A stretch of DNA of 64,000 nucleotides, taken from NCBI GenBank assembly GCA_963682055.1, contig OY821746.1:13195992-13259991 (forward strand), written 5' to 3'. Positions 22,101 through 32,117 of the stretch are shown here, piece after piece (the first letter of the stretch is position 1; each line of letters starts with the position of its first letter). The stretch comes from Primula veris (taxonomy: Eukaryota > Streptophyta > Magnoliopsida > Ericales > Primulaceae). The position numbers and the translations under genes are program-made. The notes below the pieces were generated by a model. The model was given only the letters and a program-made list of their open reading frames with translations. It searched no databases and was not told where the DNA came from.

Positions 22101-23269
22101 ACGGCGAATAAGGGTAAAGCGAAGGAACTTCTCGGTGCCTTACGACGTTCTCGTGATGAATCCCGAGGTCGTGTGACGAGCTTGAACTTGGTTATAGGGG
22201 CCGTTTTCGAGGACGCGGACCTGTTGCTATCCTTTGCCAAAGCGTATTGGGCCCGAGTTCGCGCTTTAGAGGTGCTGGAGCATGTAAAAGGGATGAGTGG
22301 TGTGTCCCGGGCAGAGCGCATGGTTGATGCGACGGCCGGGGTAACCGAGACCACTACTGCCTTGAACCGAGTCGACGCGGTCGTTCGTGAGCGTTTGGGG
22401 ATGCAAATTGCTTCATTGCGAGATATTCATTTCGCCGATGTAGTAGAGACCTCGGCATCCGTTGAGGGGTTATCGGATTGATAATCGAGTAGCTTGTTTT
22501 GTCGTTTTATTTGTAGCTTGTATGGAAATATTCGTTTTTTCTATTTTCGTCTTTTCGTTTCTTGCGGTTGTATATTCATCTCGTCTCGTTCTTCCCCATT
22601 TTTTTTTTGATTTTATAGGCACGCGCTACTACGTCGCACCAGGCTGGTTCTCCATGCCTAGTTAGCCCGGGGTTAGGGCCTACTGGTGCTGCCCGGGACG
22701 AGGTCTCATCTGGTGCGGCTAGCAAGGTGCCTGACAAGTGGCCTTACATCGTTTTGATAGGCAAAAATGTCAAGTTGACCGACCAATGTGCTCGACTTCG
22801 GACCAAGCTGAAAACTCAGGCGGCCTCTTTTCGTGAATACGTTCGTCGTGCCGAGCATGTTGTTGAGGTTCAGGAGCGTCGTTTGGATCGATATTGGCGT
22901 GCAAAGGACAAATACTTCGGCAAATTGAAGCTGTTGGTAACCAAAGCCAACGTGTTGGTGAAGTATTTCCGTTTGTCCCGAACCAGATACGATGCTTCCG
23001 CGGCTATGATCGAAGCTCGCCGTAATCTTCCCTTCGACGATGATCGCCGTAAAGCGGCTTCGGATGCTCACGAGCTTGCTAAAGAAGCCGAGTTCAACGC
23101 GCGGCTTCAGACACTTACTTGCGTTGGAGCTCATACGACCAATTTTGATGCCCTAATTTCTGAGGAGCGTTTTGATGGTGATGAGTCCGATGGGGATACG
23201 ACGACGGATGACGAAGAGATTGAGCTCGGTCAATTACCGTCGTGCTCCTCCTATAGTAGCTCTTCTTAA
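19160..23269 (+). CDS. Six-exon antisense gene with PF04195-like domain and coiled coils
   Basis: Inferred exons: 19160-19168, 19438-20343, 20496-20954, 21025-21672, 21888-22439, 22619-23269, predicting 1,074 aa. All five introns are phase 0 with GT-AG ends. Exon 2 has 'GGLRLPFTNWVASFFEAVQI' and 'PAQLALNGYRTL', which match PF04195 (Transposase_28, 'putative gypsy type transposon'), a domain found in antisense ORFs of Tat elements. Exon 3 is acidic. Exon 4 is a strong coiled coil (residues about 460-600). Exon 5 is helical. Exon 6 is helical with an acidic, Ser-rich end. The donor at 21673 is chosen because reading through gives a stop only four codons later; the donor at 22440 likewise avoids a stop at 22479. 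If those two introns are not real, the locus would be two or three genes. Despite the family name, no transposase activity is established. Confidence 0.7.
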
Positions 23270-23341
23270 ATGAGTTTCTTTAGTGTCGATGATCTTCTTG
23301 TTGCCTCCGTAATGCGGGCGAGGACTATTTGTGTTATTTCC

Positions 23342-23513
23342 TTATTCCTGTTTTGTACCTTTCCATTGCCGTATTGCTATTTGATTGATTGGATCGATTT
23401 TTCCTTGCTGATTCATTTGTCATTTCGTTATTCCTGTTTTGTACCTTTCCGTTGTCGTATTGCTATTTGATTGATTGGATCGATTTTTCCTTGCTGATTC
23501 ATTTGTCATTTCG
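23342..23513. repeat. 86-bp direct duplication, two units
   Basis: Two nearly identical 86-bp units start at 23342 and 23428 (phrases 'ttattcctgttttgtacc' and 'gattggatcgattttt'). They lie in the 3' flank of the large antisense gene, just before the longer tandem repeat array, and share its period but not its sequence. Confidence 0.85.
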
Positions 23514-23644
23514 TTATTCCTATTTTGGATATGTTTCTTGTTGATATTTCACTGTTTAGTTTGATTCTCCTTCATTGTGTCAGCTATTTTGTATTGTATC
23601 GCCGCCGTAATGTGGACCTGAATTACTTCTTGCATTGTACCTGC

Positions 23645-24262
23645 ATATGAATTTCATAGTATTCCTAGGCGTTCCTTTGAAAACACGCCATTTAGGGAAT
23701 TTCATAACATTCCTAGGCACTTCGGCCATGTTGGGAATTTCATAGTATTCCTAGGCGTTCCTTTGAAAACACGCCAATTAGGGAATTTCATTGCGTTCCT
23801 AGGCACTTCGGCCATGTTGGGAATTTCATAGTATTCCTAGGCGTTCCTTTGAAAACACGCCATTTAGGGAATTTCATAGCGTTCCTAGGCACTTCGGCCA
23901 TGTTGGGAATTTCATAGTATTCCTAGGCGTTCCTTTGAAAACACGCCATTTAGGGAATTTCATTGCGTTCCTAGGCACTTCGGCCATGTTGGGAATTTTC
24001 ATAGTATCCCTAGACGTTCCTTTGAAAACACGCCATTTACGGAATTTCATAGTATTCCTAGGCACTTCGGCCATGTTGGGAATTTTCATAGTATTCCTAG
24101 ACGTTTCTTTGAAAACACGCCATTTACGGAATTTCATAGTATTCCTAGGCTCTTCGGCCATGTTGGGAATTTTCATAGTATTCCTAGACGTTCCTTTGAA
24201 AACACGCCATTTACGGAATTTCATAGTATTCCTAGGCACTTCGGCCATGTTGGGAATTTTCA
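23645..24262. repeat. 86/87-bp tandem repeat, seven units
   Basis: The landmark GCACTTCGGCCATG (GCTC in one unit) recurs at 23717, 23803, 23889, 23975, 24062, 24149 and 24236: four units of 86 bp and the rest 87 bp, from one added T. Each unit is two related halves of about 43 bp, both containing GGAATTTCATAGTATTCCTA-like sequence, one continuing GCGTTCCTTTGAAAACACGCC and the other GCACTTCGGCC. Open frames on both strands here come from the repeat. The array lies between the ends of the converging antisense gene and pol. Confidence 0.95.
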
Positions 24263-24369
24263 TTCGCCTTCGCTAGACAGCATGATAATATATTGTATTC
24301 ATTCAAAAAGACGAAAGATAATGCCATTAAGCAGGAGGGGTAAGGTGGAACCTGTACTCGGAAAATTGC

Positions 24370-27300
24370 CTATACGTAGTACTTCTTTAGGTTAGCCACA
24401 TTCCAAGAATTCTTTTCCCCTCGGCTATTGGCGAACAGTACGCTTTTGATTTTGTAAGAGACTGGACTCGTTTGCTTGACGATTTCGTATGGGCCTTCCC
24501 AAGTAGGGCTTAGTTTGCCATGTATTTCATTGCGGGTATAGACCGTCACTCGTCGCAGCACCAGTTCTCCTACCATGAATTCTTTGGATCTTTTTACTCT
24601 CTTGTCATAAATTTGCTTCACCCTTTGTTGGTATTTGGCTAGGGTAAGGGCTGCTATCTCTCGTTTCTCGTCTATCATGTCTAGCTCTTCTCTCATTCTT
24701 TGTTCATTGTTTCCTTGCTCGACTAAAGTCGTTCGGAGCGTGGGTAGCCCGATTTCTGTCGGTATGATGGCCTCGACTCCATATGCTAAGCTAAACGGGG
24801 TTTCCTTGGTGCCCGTCTTTGGTGTAGTTCGGCACGACCATAAAACGTTGAGTAGCCGCTCGGGCCACCTCCCCTTTGCTTGTTCAAGGGTGGTCTTGAT
24901 GCCGTCTAATATTGTTCGGTTTGACACTTCGGCTTGCCCGTTTCCTTGTGGGTATGTCGGCGTCGAATAGAACTTTCGGATACCTAGTTCCTCGTACCAC
25001 AACTGTAAATTGGCATCTTTGAACTGGGTTCCGTTGTCGGCGACGATAGCGTACGGTATACCGAACCTAGTGATGATGTATTCCCAAATGAATTGTTTGA
25101 TGTTGCTGGCTTTGATTTCTCGGAGGGGTTTAGCTTCGACCCATTTGGTGAAATAATCCGTCGCGACGATCAGATATTCCACACTACCAGGTGCCCTTGG
25201 GAGTTTACCGACTAAATCAATTGCCCATTGAGCGAACGGCCATGGTGCCGATACCGGGGTCATCATAGATGATGGGAGCCGTGGTATCTTGGCGAATCGT
25301 TGGCACTTCTCGCAACGTTGGACGTATGCATCGGCGTCTCGCTTGATATAGGGCCACCAATATCCTTGGGTCACTGCCTTGTTTGCAAGGGATCGCCCCT
25401 TGATGTGTGCTCCGCAAGATCCTTCGTGGAGTTCCTCCAAGACCGGCAGTTGTAGCTCGGTCGGGACGCACAGTAGATGGGGTCCCCGGTAGCTGGATTT
25501 GTATAGTTTATCGTCCTCGGATAGCCAGAAGCGAGGAGCTTTTCTTGTAATTTTCAGCGCTTTTATCTTGTCGGCCGGAAGCGTTCCATTTCGCAGATAA
25601 CGAGTCATGTCCTCCATCCAACCTAGTTCGTACTGTATTGATGTCACCCGGTCTACCCTTTTAATTATGCTCGGGGTCGGCAGTAGTTCCACTATGATCG
25701 ACCGGGTGTCGGTCAATGTTAATGTCGAGGCTAGGGTGGCCAAGGCATCGGCATATGCATTTTCGGTGCGATTGATTCTTATTAACTCGCACTGTTCGAA
25801 GGTTGCCATCAAGCTTTGGACTTTCTCTTGGTAGAGGATCATTCTGTCATCTTTAGCTTGGTACTCGCCGATGGCTTGATTGACGATGAGCATGGAGTCT
25901 GAGCTTGCAATTAAGTGGGAGCATCCGAGGGACCGGGCAATGAGCATGCCGTTTATCATGGCCTCGTATTCTGCCTCATTGTTGGTAGCTCGGAAGCCCA
26001 GTTTTATGCTTTTTTCGATGAATGCTCCCTCTCTAGACTTTAGGACGATCCCTGCTCCTGATCCATCCTTGGTGGCTGATCCGTCGACATGTATCTGCCA
26101 GTGTGATTGTGGAGAGAGTGCCAAAGGCTCATCATAGCCTTCGGTGAAATCTGCGACGAAATCGGCCAGGACTTGTCCCTTTATGGCATGACGGGGTGCG
26201 AACTCGATATGAAATTGGGATAGTTCGACCCCCCAGGAGGCAACTCGGCCGCTAATGTCCGTCCGTCGAAGTGACTCTTTGATATGAAATTTTGTGTATA
26301 CCCGGACCTGATGAGCTATGAAATAGTGTGGCAACTTTCTGGTTGCGACGACCAATGCCAGACACAGCTTTTCCAAGGGTAGATAACGTGTTTCGGCTTC
26401 GACTAGAGTCTTGCTGATGAAGTAGATCGGAAATTGTTCGCGACCTTCTTCTCTTAGGATAACTGCGCTCACAGCTGTAGTGGAAACTGCTAGGTAGCAT
26501 GCCAGAATGTCTCCTTTGTTCGGCCTTACTAGCAGTGGCAGTGTCCTCAAGTACTCTTTGAGATTGTTGAATGAAGCTTCACATTCCGTAGAGCCGTTAT
26601 TTGATCGGGATTAGCCTCTATTCCTCGTCGGCTAACCATATGCCCCAAGAATTTCCCTTTGCTGATGCCAAATGCACACTTGCTTGCGTTGAGCTTTAGT
26701 TTGTGCTCGCCCAACGTCTGGAAGACGTCTTTAATGTCTTGGAGGTGAGATGTGGCCTTTTCACTCTTGACGACCATGTCGTCAATGTATACCTCCATGG
26801 TTTTCCCTATATGATCTCGACATACCCTTGTTATCATCCTTTGGTATGTTACCCCCGCATTGCGTAGACCGAACGGCATTACCGTGTATAGCAATAATTT
26901 CCCAAAGGCGATATAAACGAAGTCTTTTCTTGATCTTCGCGGGCGAGGGGAATTTGATGGTATCCTGAGTACGCGTCAAGGAAGGTCATCCGTTCTGCTC
27001 CCGCAGTTGCGTCCACCAGTTGATCAATCCTTGGAAGGGGAAAGTGGTCCCTCGGGCAGGCTTTGTTGAGATTGGTAAAGTCTATACAGACTCTTTCCTT
27101 CCCGTTCTTCTTAGGGACGACGACCGGGTTGGACAACCATTTGGGATAGTAAACCTCCCTTATGGCTCCAGCCTCCAATAGCTTTTGTACTTCAGCGATT
27201 ATAGCTGCTCTGTGCTGTACAGACACTTTCCTGCTCCTCTGTGCTATTGGCTTGTACTCGGCGTTTACACTTAGGTGGTGGCATGCTGTATTGGGGTCTA

Positions 27301-30142
27301 GGCCCGGCATGTCTTTAGGACTCCAGGCGAATTTATCAATGTTGTTGAGAAGGAATGCTTTCAACTCCTCGAATTCTTGTTTTGGAAGGTTATCGCCAAG
27401 GAGGAAGTAGTGCTCCTCGTCCATATCAGGAATATACACCTTCCTAAGCGTCTCTCCTACTTGTTCTTCGACTACCCTTTCGGTTTTGCATATTTGGTTG
27501 ATCAGCTTCTTTGTGCTGGAGGGTTGTTCCACAATGCTTCGTTGTTTTTGGAGAGTCGCGGTGATGTCTTCGCAGCGTCTTGAATCTTCTTGACATCCTC
27601 GGGCTGTCTCGATCTCTCCTCTATCATTTGGATATTTGACCTTTTGGTGATAGGTCGAGGGTATGGCCTTCATGGCATGTAACCAAGGTCGGCCTAATAT
27701 TGCGTTGTGACCGGAGTGGTCGTTGACCACTAAGAACTTCACGGGAACCGACACGGACCCGGTTGTGACACTGAGGACGATCTTACCCAACGGTTTAGTC
27801 GTTTCGGAGATGAATCCGATCAGTGTGACATCGGTTGGCTGTAGATCTTGCAGCTTAAGTTCCATCTTGTCGAAGAGCTCCCTGTACATGATATCACAAG
27901 AGGCTCCTTGGTCGACCAGTACCCTGCTGACCGTGTCTAGGCCGATTTGGACACAGAGGTTAATGGCGTCTCCGTGGGGGTAAATCACCCCTTCTTCGTC
28001 AAGATCCGAGAAAGAAATGGGCGGATGTTGTCGTGGTGTGCATTGTCGTTTAGAGGTCGATGCCTGTGATGCCTTGGCTACTTGGCCAAAGTGGGCCAGC
28101 TGCCGTTGTCGCGATCGTTCCCCGCCTGGGCCCTTGGGTCGTGACATATGAACGACGTTGATCGTTTTGCCTTGCCGGTTGTCGGATCCCTCGATGGCCA
28201 GTTGTTTGCCTTTATTCCCAGTTCCTTTGATGTATTTGGCTAGGTATCCCGCATCGCCCCACTGGTTCATTCTCCATCGCAGGTTACGGCAATACTCAGT
28301 GAGATGGCCGTGATCCTCGTGATATGCGCAGAAGAGCTTGGAATCTCTCTGATTGGGGGGAGAAATGATCGGTTGTGGTCGGGAATACCAACTTTCCCTG
28401 CATATATCCTTGAGGATATCTTCAGCAGATAGGTTGAAAGTGTATCGCAGCTCGACCGGTCCGGAAGTGTTTCGGTGTTCCCTCTCTTGGGGCCGACCTT
28501 GTTGAAACGGCTTGGGTGGCATCGGGTAGGTGAGCTGGAGCGGTTTATGTTCGTTGGTCGGTGTTGGGTACGCGATCTGGAGCGCTTTGGGCTCTAGTGC
28601 TCGTGGTCGCTCTACCCTGCTATGGACCTCGGGATCTTTGCCCTTTCTGGTCGGTTGGAATGCTTCTCCCTGGTTATTCCTAACTCTTTTGCGACCCACC
28701 TGTGCCTCGAGGACCGACTCTCTTCTTGGTAGAGTTCGGTTGAGGAAACGCAATTCGTCGTTTTTATCGGTGAGGTGGGTACAATAAGCTAGCAGGGAAT
28801 CAGTGGTCGGGAAGTTTTTGCCTATGAACTTCCTTCCCGCCCAATAGCCATTAGGGATGGATTTGATAAAGTTCTGGATGGCTATATTATTGGCATATCG
28901 TGGAATCTGGTTTGCTACGTCGATAAAACGTATGCAGTAATCGTTGAGCCTTTCATTTGGCATCATCGTCATTTTAAGAAGGGTTTCGATGCTAACCTTC
29001 TTTTTCCGATGAGCAGCGTATCGGGTGGAGTATGCTCTTAACAGTTCTGCCCAGTCTCTAATGGAGCCCCGTGGTAAGTTGTGATACCATGACGAAGCCT
29101 CTTGACCCAAGCTGTTTTTGAAAAATTTGCACATCAGTGCATGGTCATCACTCCACAGTTCCATCTTCGTCTTGTAGTGCCTCAGATGGTCGATAGGGCA
29201 ACTCTTTCCATCATAGAGCCTGAATTCGGGGATGACGAACCCCATAGGATTGCGGTACCGCATGATCTGTTCGGTACATGGGGTTTCTTGGCATACGTTC
29301 CAAGCCTGTTGGAACGCGTCATCCGTGACTTGGTAGGGGGGAGGGTATCCTCCCTGATATGGTGGTGGGCCATATCCTTCCCCGATCCTGTATTCGGGAT
29401 ATCTACCGTCCTTCGTGTTTGTGTGGACACGTTCCATATGAATGTTCGGATGGACGATAGTTATTGGGACATTGCCCCCTTGGTGGGGCACTCTCGTATC
29501 GGGTCGTCGACCCGCTGCCTCCAGGGCGGCCCTGTAGGCAGAATCTTCCACTTCATGGCGTGGGTCTTTGTCGGGTTAGATAACTGGCACTACGATGCCG
29601 GCCGCTGTCATGGCCGTCATGCATGCCGCCAGCTGAGCTTGTAGCTAGGCGTAGTTCCTTTCATCGGCTAACGGAACAACGTGTTGTACCTCCACCGTGG
29701 GTGGTGTAATCATCCTCTGAGGATTAGTTGGTATTCGGGGCAACTGTCCGAGTACATGATCCTCGGGCATGCCAAACTGATGAACTTCGTCCGTTTGTAG
29801 ATGAGCACCGGAGTTGACCGAGGCTGTAGGCAAAGGGACTCTTGAGCTCGGCCCTGCCTGGGACCTGGGTAAGCGTCTTCGTGCACGCCTTAATACGGGC
29901 ACGTCTTGTTCGTCCTCCGAGGACGAAGGGTGTTCGTCGACAATCCCTTCAATGAAATGTTGGGGTGGTTCGACCGGTGGTTCTTGGTTGACGTAGGAGG
30001 TTGTTGGTTGGTTTCCGGATTGGATAGCTTCATATCTGTCGCGGACGGCAAGTAGATCGTCGAGGTCTTGTTGGCTAATTTGCGCGTTTTGGTTATTGGT
30101 TTCTATTATCTCGGGATGTGTTTCCTCTACATTGGTCACCAT
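24370..30142 (-). pseudogene. Tat-type Gag-Pol polyprotein gene, four disabling lesions
   Basis: ATG at 30142, stop at 24370. Order on the minus strand: acidic N-terminal region; gag (about 29200-28650, 'WYHNLPRGSIRDWAELLRAY'); one CxYHxxxGHxxxxC knuckle (28330); aspartic protease with 'VLVDQGAS' (27890-27920); RT with 'YIDDMVV' (26780); retroviral RNase H (26480-26130); archaeal-type RNase H starting 'WQIHVDGSA' (26090-25730); integrase with a His/Cys zinc site (25430-25300) and Asp, Asp, Glu in 'WAIDLVG', 'VADNGTQF', 'QAEVSNR'. Lesions seen: in-frame TAG at 29645-29647; TAA near 29581; a two-base AC gain near 26885 in RT; and a deletion of perhaps 50-60 codons near 26585 joining RT directly to the connection region. 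RNase H to integrase is one clean 726-codon frame. This copy cannot make its own complete polyprotein. Confidence 0.92.
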
Positions 30143-30206
30143 TGTCGCTCGTCTGGCAGAGTATTGGTATTCGAATTCTAAACTAGTTGGGAACTAGATG
30201 ATTCCC

Positions 30207-30221
30207 ACAGATGGCGCCATT
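30207..30221 (-). other. Primer-binding site of the Tat element
   Basis: Next to the 5' LTR the minus strand reads ATGGCGCCATCTGTGGGAA. The TGGCGCC core is usual for Tat and Athila relatives; in those groups tRNA-Asp or a similar tRNA is the primer. I cannot decide the tRNA here. The gag ATG follows about 65 bases further on. Confidence 0.7.
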
Positions 30222-30789
30222 TGATAAAGTCATAACTTTGGTCGGTCGCGTTAGGCTTTTCAACAATAATATAATAGTAAATCAAATGTAAATAATGACA
30301 CTTCCTGATCTTTATTATTGCTGGGATTATTATCCTTATTCGGACTATTACACTTGCTCGGATTAGTATCTCTGTTTTACAATTGTGCTCGACTTGACGA
30401 TTTAATCTCTCTTCTTGGTCTTTTTCCCCTTTTATTCGGTGCTCGGCTTTATCTCTGCTCGGTTTATTTCTTGGTGTGATATGCCTTGACTAGTTTCTCT
30501 CTTTTCTCAACTTCTCTCTATATTTTTTGGATAGATTTTCTGGTCCTTTTCTAGGAGGGGTAGTTGGCTATTTATAGGCAACTATGCCTCCTAGGATGTT
30601 GATAAATGTCTTCATCCCAGTGGTTTTTCAGACATGGGTCCCCATTTGATTGGGTTTGGGCTTTTGATAGTAATACATTATTTCCTATAAAAAGCATGAG
30701 ATGACCCATTAAGCGTTGGATACCCATTTATAAAGTGGGTTGATTATTACCCGAATAGAATATTCGGGTCTAATTTTTATGTTCTATCA
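30222..30789 (-). repeat. 5' LTR of the Tat element, with promoter
   Basis: 568 bp, TGATA...TATCA. On the minus strand the TATA box is CCTATAAATAGCC (plus coordinates 30569-30576). Near the U3 end are two adjacent inverted repeats: ACCCATTTATAAAGTGGGT (30722-30740) and ACCCGAATA-GAA-TATTCGGGT (30749-30769); the second contains GAATATTC. About a dozen differences from the 3' LTR. Confidence 0.92.
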
Positions 30790-31526
30790 ATTACATCTAT
30801 AACGCATTTAATTGCATCATTTGAAAACTGTAATTCGACGATGAGGCAATTGACCCCACAAATAATAAGAATAGTCCGATCTCAAATATATTACCTATCT
30901 GGCCTTCTTTTCAAATGTCGTACATGACACAACCGGATTGTTAATTTCAAGATTAATAATACCGTAACCAAACGCCTAATTTTTTTAAAATAATATTAGT
31001 AAATGTTGATTAGATTTGGTTAAAAATATAAATTTAAAATAGTCATGATATTCATAAAAAAAATGAAATACAAGGCTCATTGTTTTCTTTTTTGGAAATA
31101 CAATGCTATTTTTTTATCAGAAGCGTAGTAATTAATTTTTTTTTAAAATACAAATTATATTATTGTTTTCGTACCCATTAAAAACCAAGACAATGATGTA
31201 CTACGATGCACAAACACTCAAAAAAATACAAGTATCGTGTTCGAGATGACACCACCCGACTTTTCATTTCATATGTCAGGTGCTTCAATTTCCATATCGT
31301 TAACTTATTGAACCGTCGATCATACGTACACTTCCGCGAACACCCATTTGACACTTTCTGAAACGTTATAACGTGAATTAAAAAAAATTGTGTTCTCGAT
31401 TTTACAATTTTATCTAAAAAAATTAACGACGCATTCAGTTAAAAACATTATTTTTTTTTACTATAATTTAACGGTATATATGTATTTTTTTTATCATTTC
31501 CATAAACCAAATATATAAAAAACAAT

Positions 31527-31606
31527 TTATATAATAAAATTTATTATTTTTTGGTGTGGTGTATTAAAATTTATAAAAATAATTGCTTCAGATATTTGGT
31601 AGTGAT
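31527..31606. repeat. 80-bp direct repeat, copy 1
   Basis: Identical or nearly identical to 31962-32041. Both copies start TTATATAATAAAATTTATTA and end TTTGGTAGTGAT, and each is next to an 'agtgat...aaaagtga' phrase, suggesting a larger, partly lost duplication. Confidence 0.9.
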
Positions 31607-31961
31607 CAAAAGTGACTCTTTTATTTCAACTTAGAAGTTAAAATCTTGAAACATGCCGAAAATTTTCACCACAACTTAATCGGTGTCTATGTTGGAAGTA
31701 ACTTTTTTAAAAGATGAAAATAGATAAATAAAACAATCATTAGGAAAGAAAAAATATATATTAAACATAAATTTATAATAGATTTAATCACATTATGAAA
31801 AAAAAAAGTTAATGAATATGATAGAGATTATTCAAGATAAATTACAATTAAGGCCAATTTTAGTTCTAACAAAATTGTTGAAAATAATTTAAATTATCTG
31901 TAAAAATAATTGGGCCTTTCTGGGGCTCCTTTGCTAGTGAAGTAGTGATCCTAAAAAGTGA

Positions 31962-32041
31962 TTATATAATAAAATTTATTATTTTTTGGTGTGGTGTATT
32001 AAAATTTATAAAAATAATTGCTTCAGATATTTGGTAGTGAT
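31962..32041. repeat. 80-bp direct repeat, copy 2
   Basis: Second copy of the repeat at 31527-31606, ending 77 bases before the start codon at 32118, so it lies in the likely promoter or leader. Confidence 0.9.
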
Positions 32042-32117
32042 AAGACGATTACGAAAGCAAAAGAGCAAAAACATAACGCTATCTATTTGTGAGTAGATTG
32101 AGCGGGGGTAATTGGCG

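Larger units (their letters stand above)
13672..30789 (-). mobile_element. Complete Ty3/gypsy Tat-type retrotransposon with antisense genes
   Basis: 17,118 bp between perfect ATTAC duplications (13667-13671 and 30790-30794). The element reads on the minus strand: 5' LTR 30222-30789, primer site TGGCGCC next to it, gag-pol 30142-24370, a 10-kb 3' region, and the 3' LTR 13672-14239. Gag-pol has a retroviral RNase H followed by a second, archaeal-type RNase H, the mark of the Tat clade (Ogre, Retand, Grande relatives). The 3' region carries six genes on the opposite strand, one with a PF04195-like domain; antisense ORFs at this place are known from Tat elements. The LTRs differ at about a dozen of 568 positions, suggesting an insertion on the order of one million years old under usual plant rates. 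Confidence 0.93.
30790..32117. other. AT-rich intergenic and promoter region of the methyltransferase-fold gene
   Basis: Begins with the right ATTAC duplication of the Tat element. No coding sequence is supported. Contains the 80-bp direct repeats listed separately. The last 80 bases are presumably leader of the gene starting at 32118; no convincing TATA box was found. Confidence 0.5.

Noticed and set aside
23874..24276. Open frames of 113-129 codons on both strands with repeated peptides
   Set aside because: They are translations of the 86-bp tandem repeat; a frame open in both strands of a repeat is not evidence of coding.
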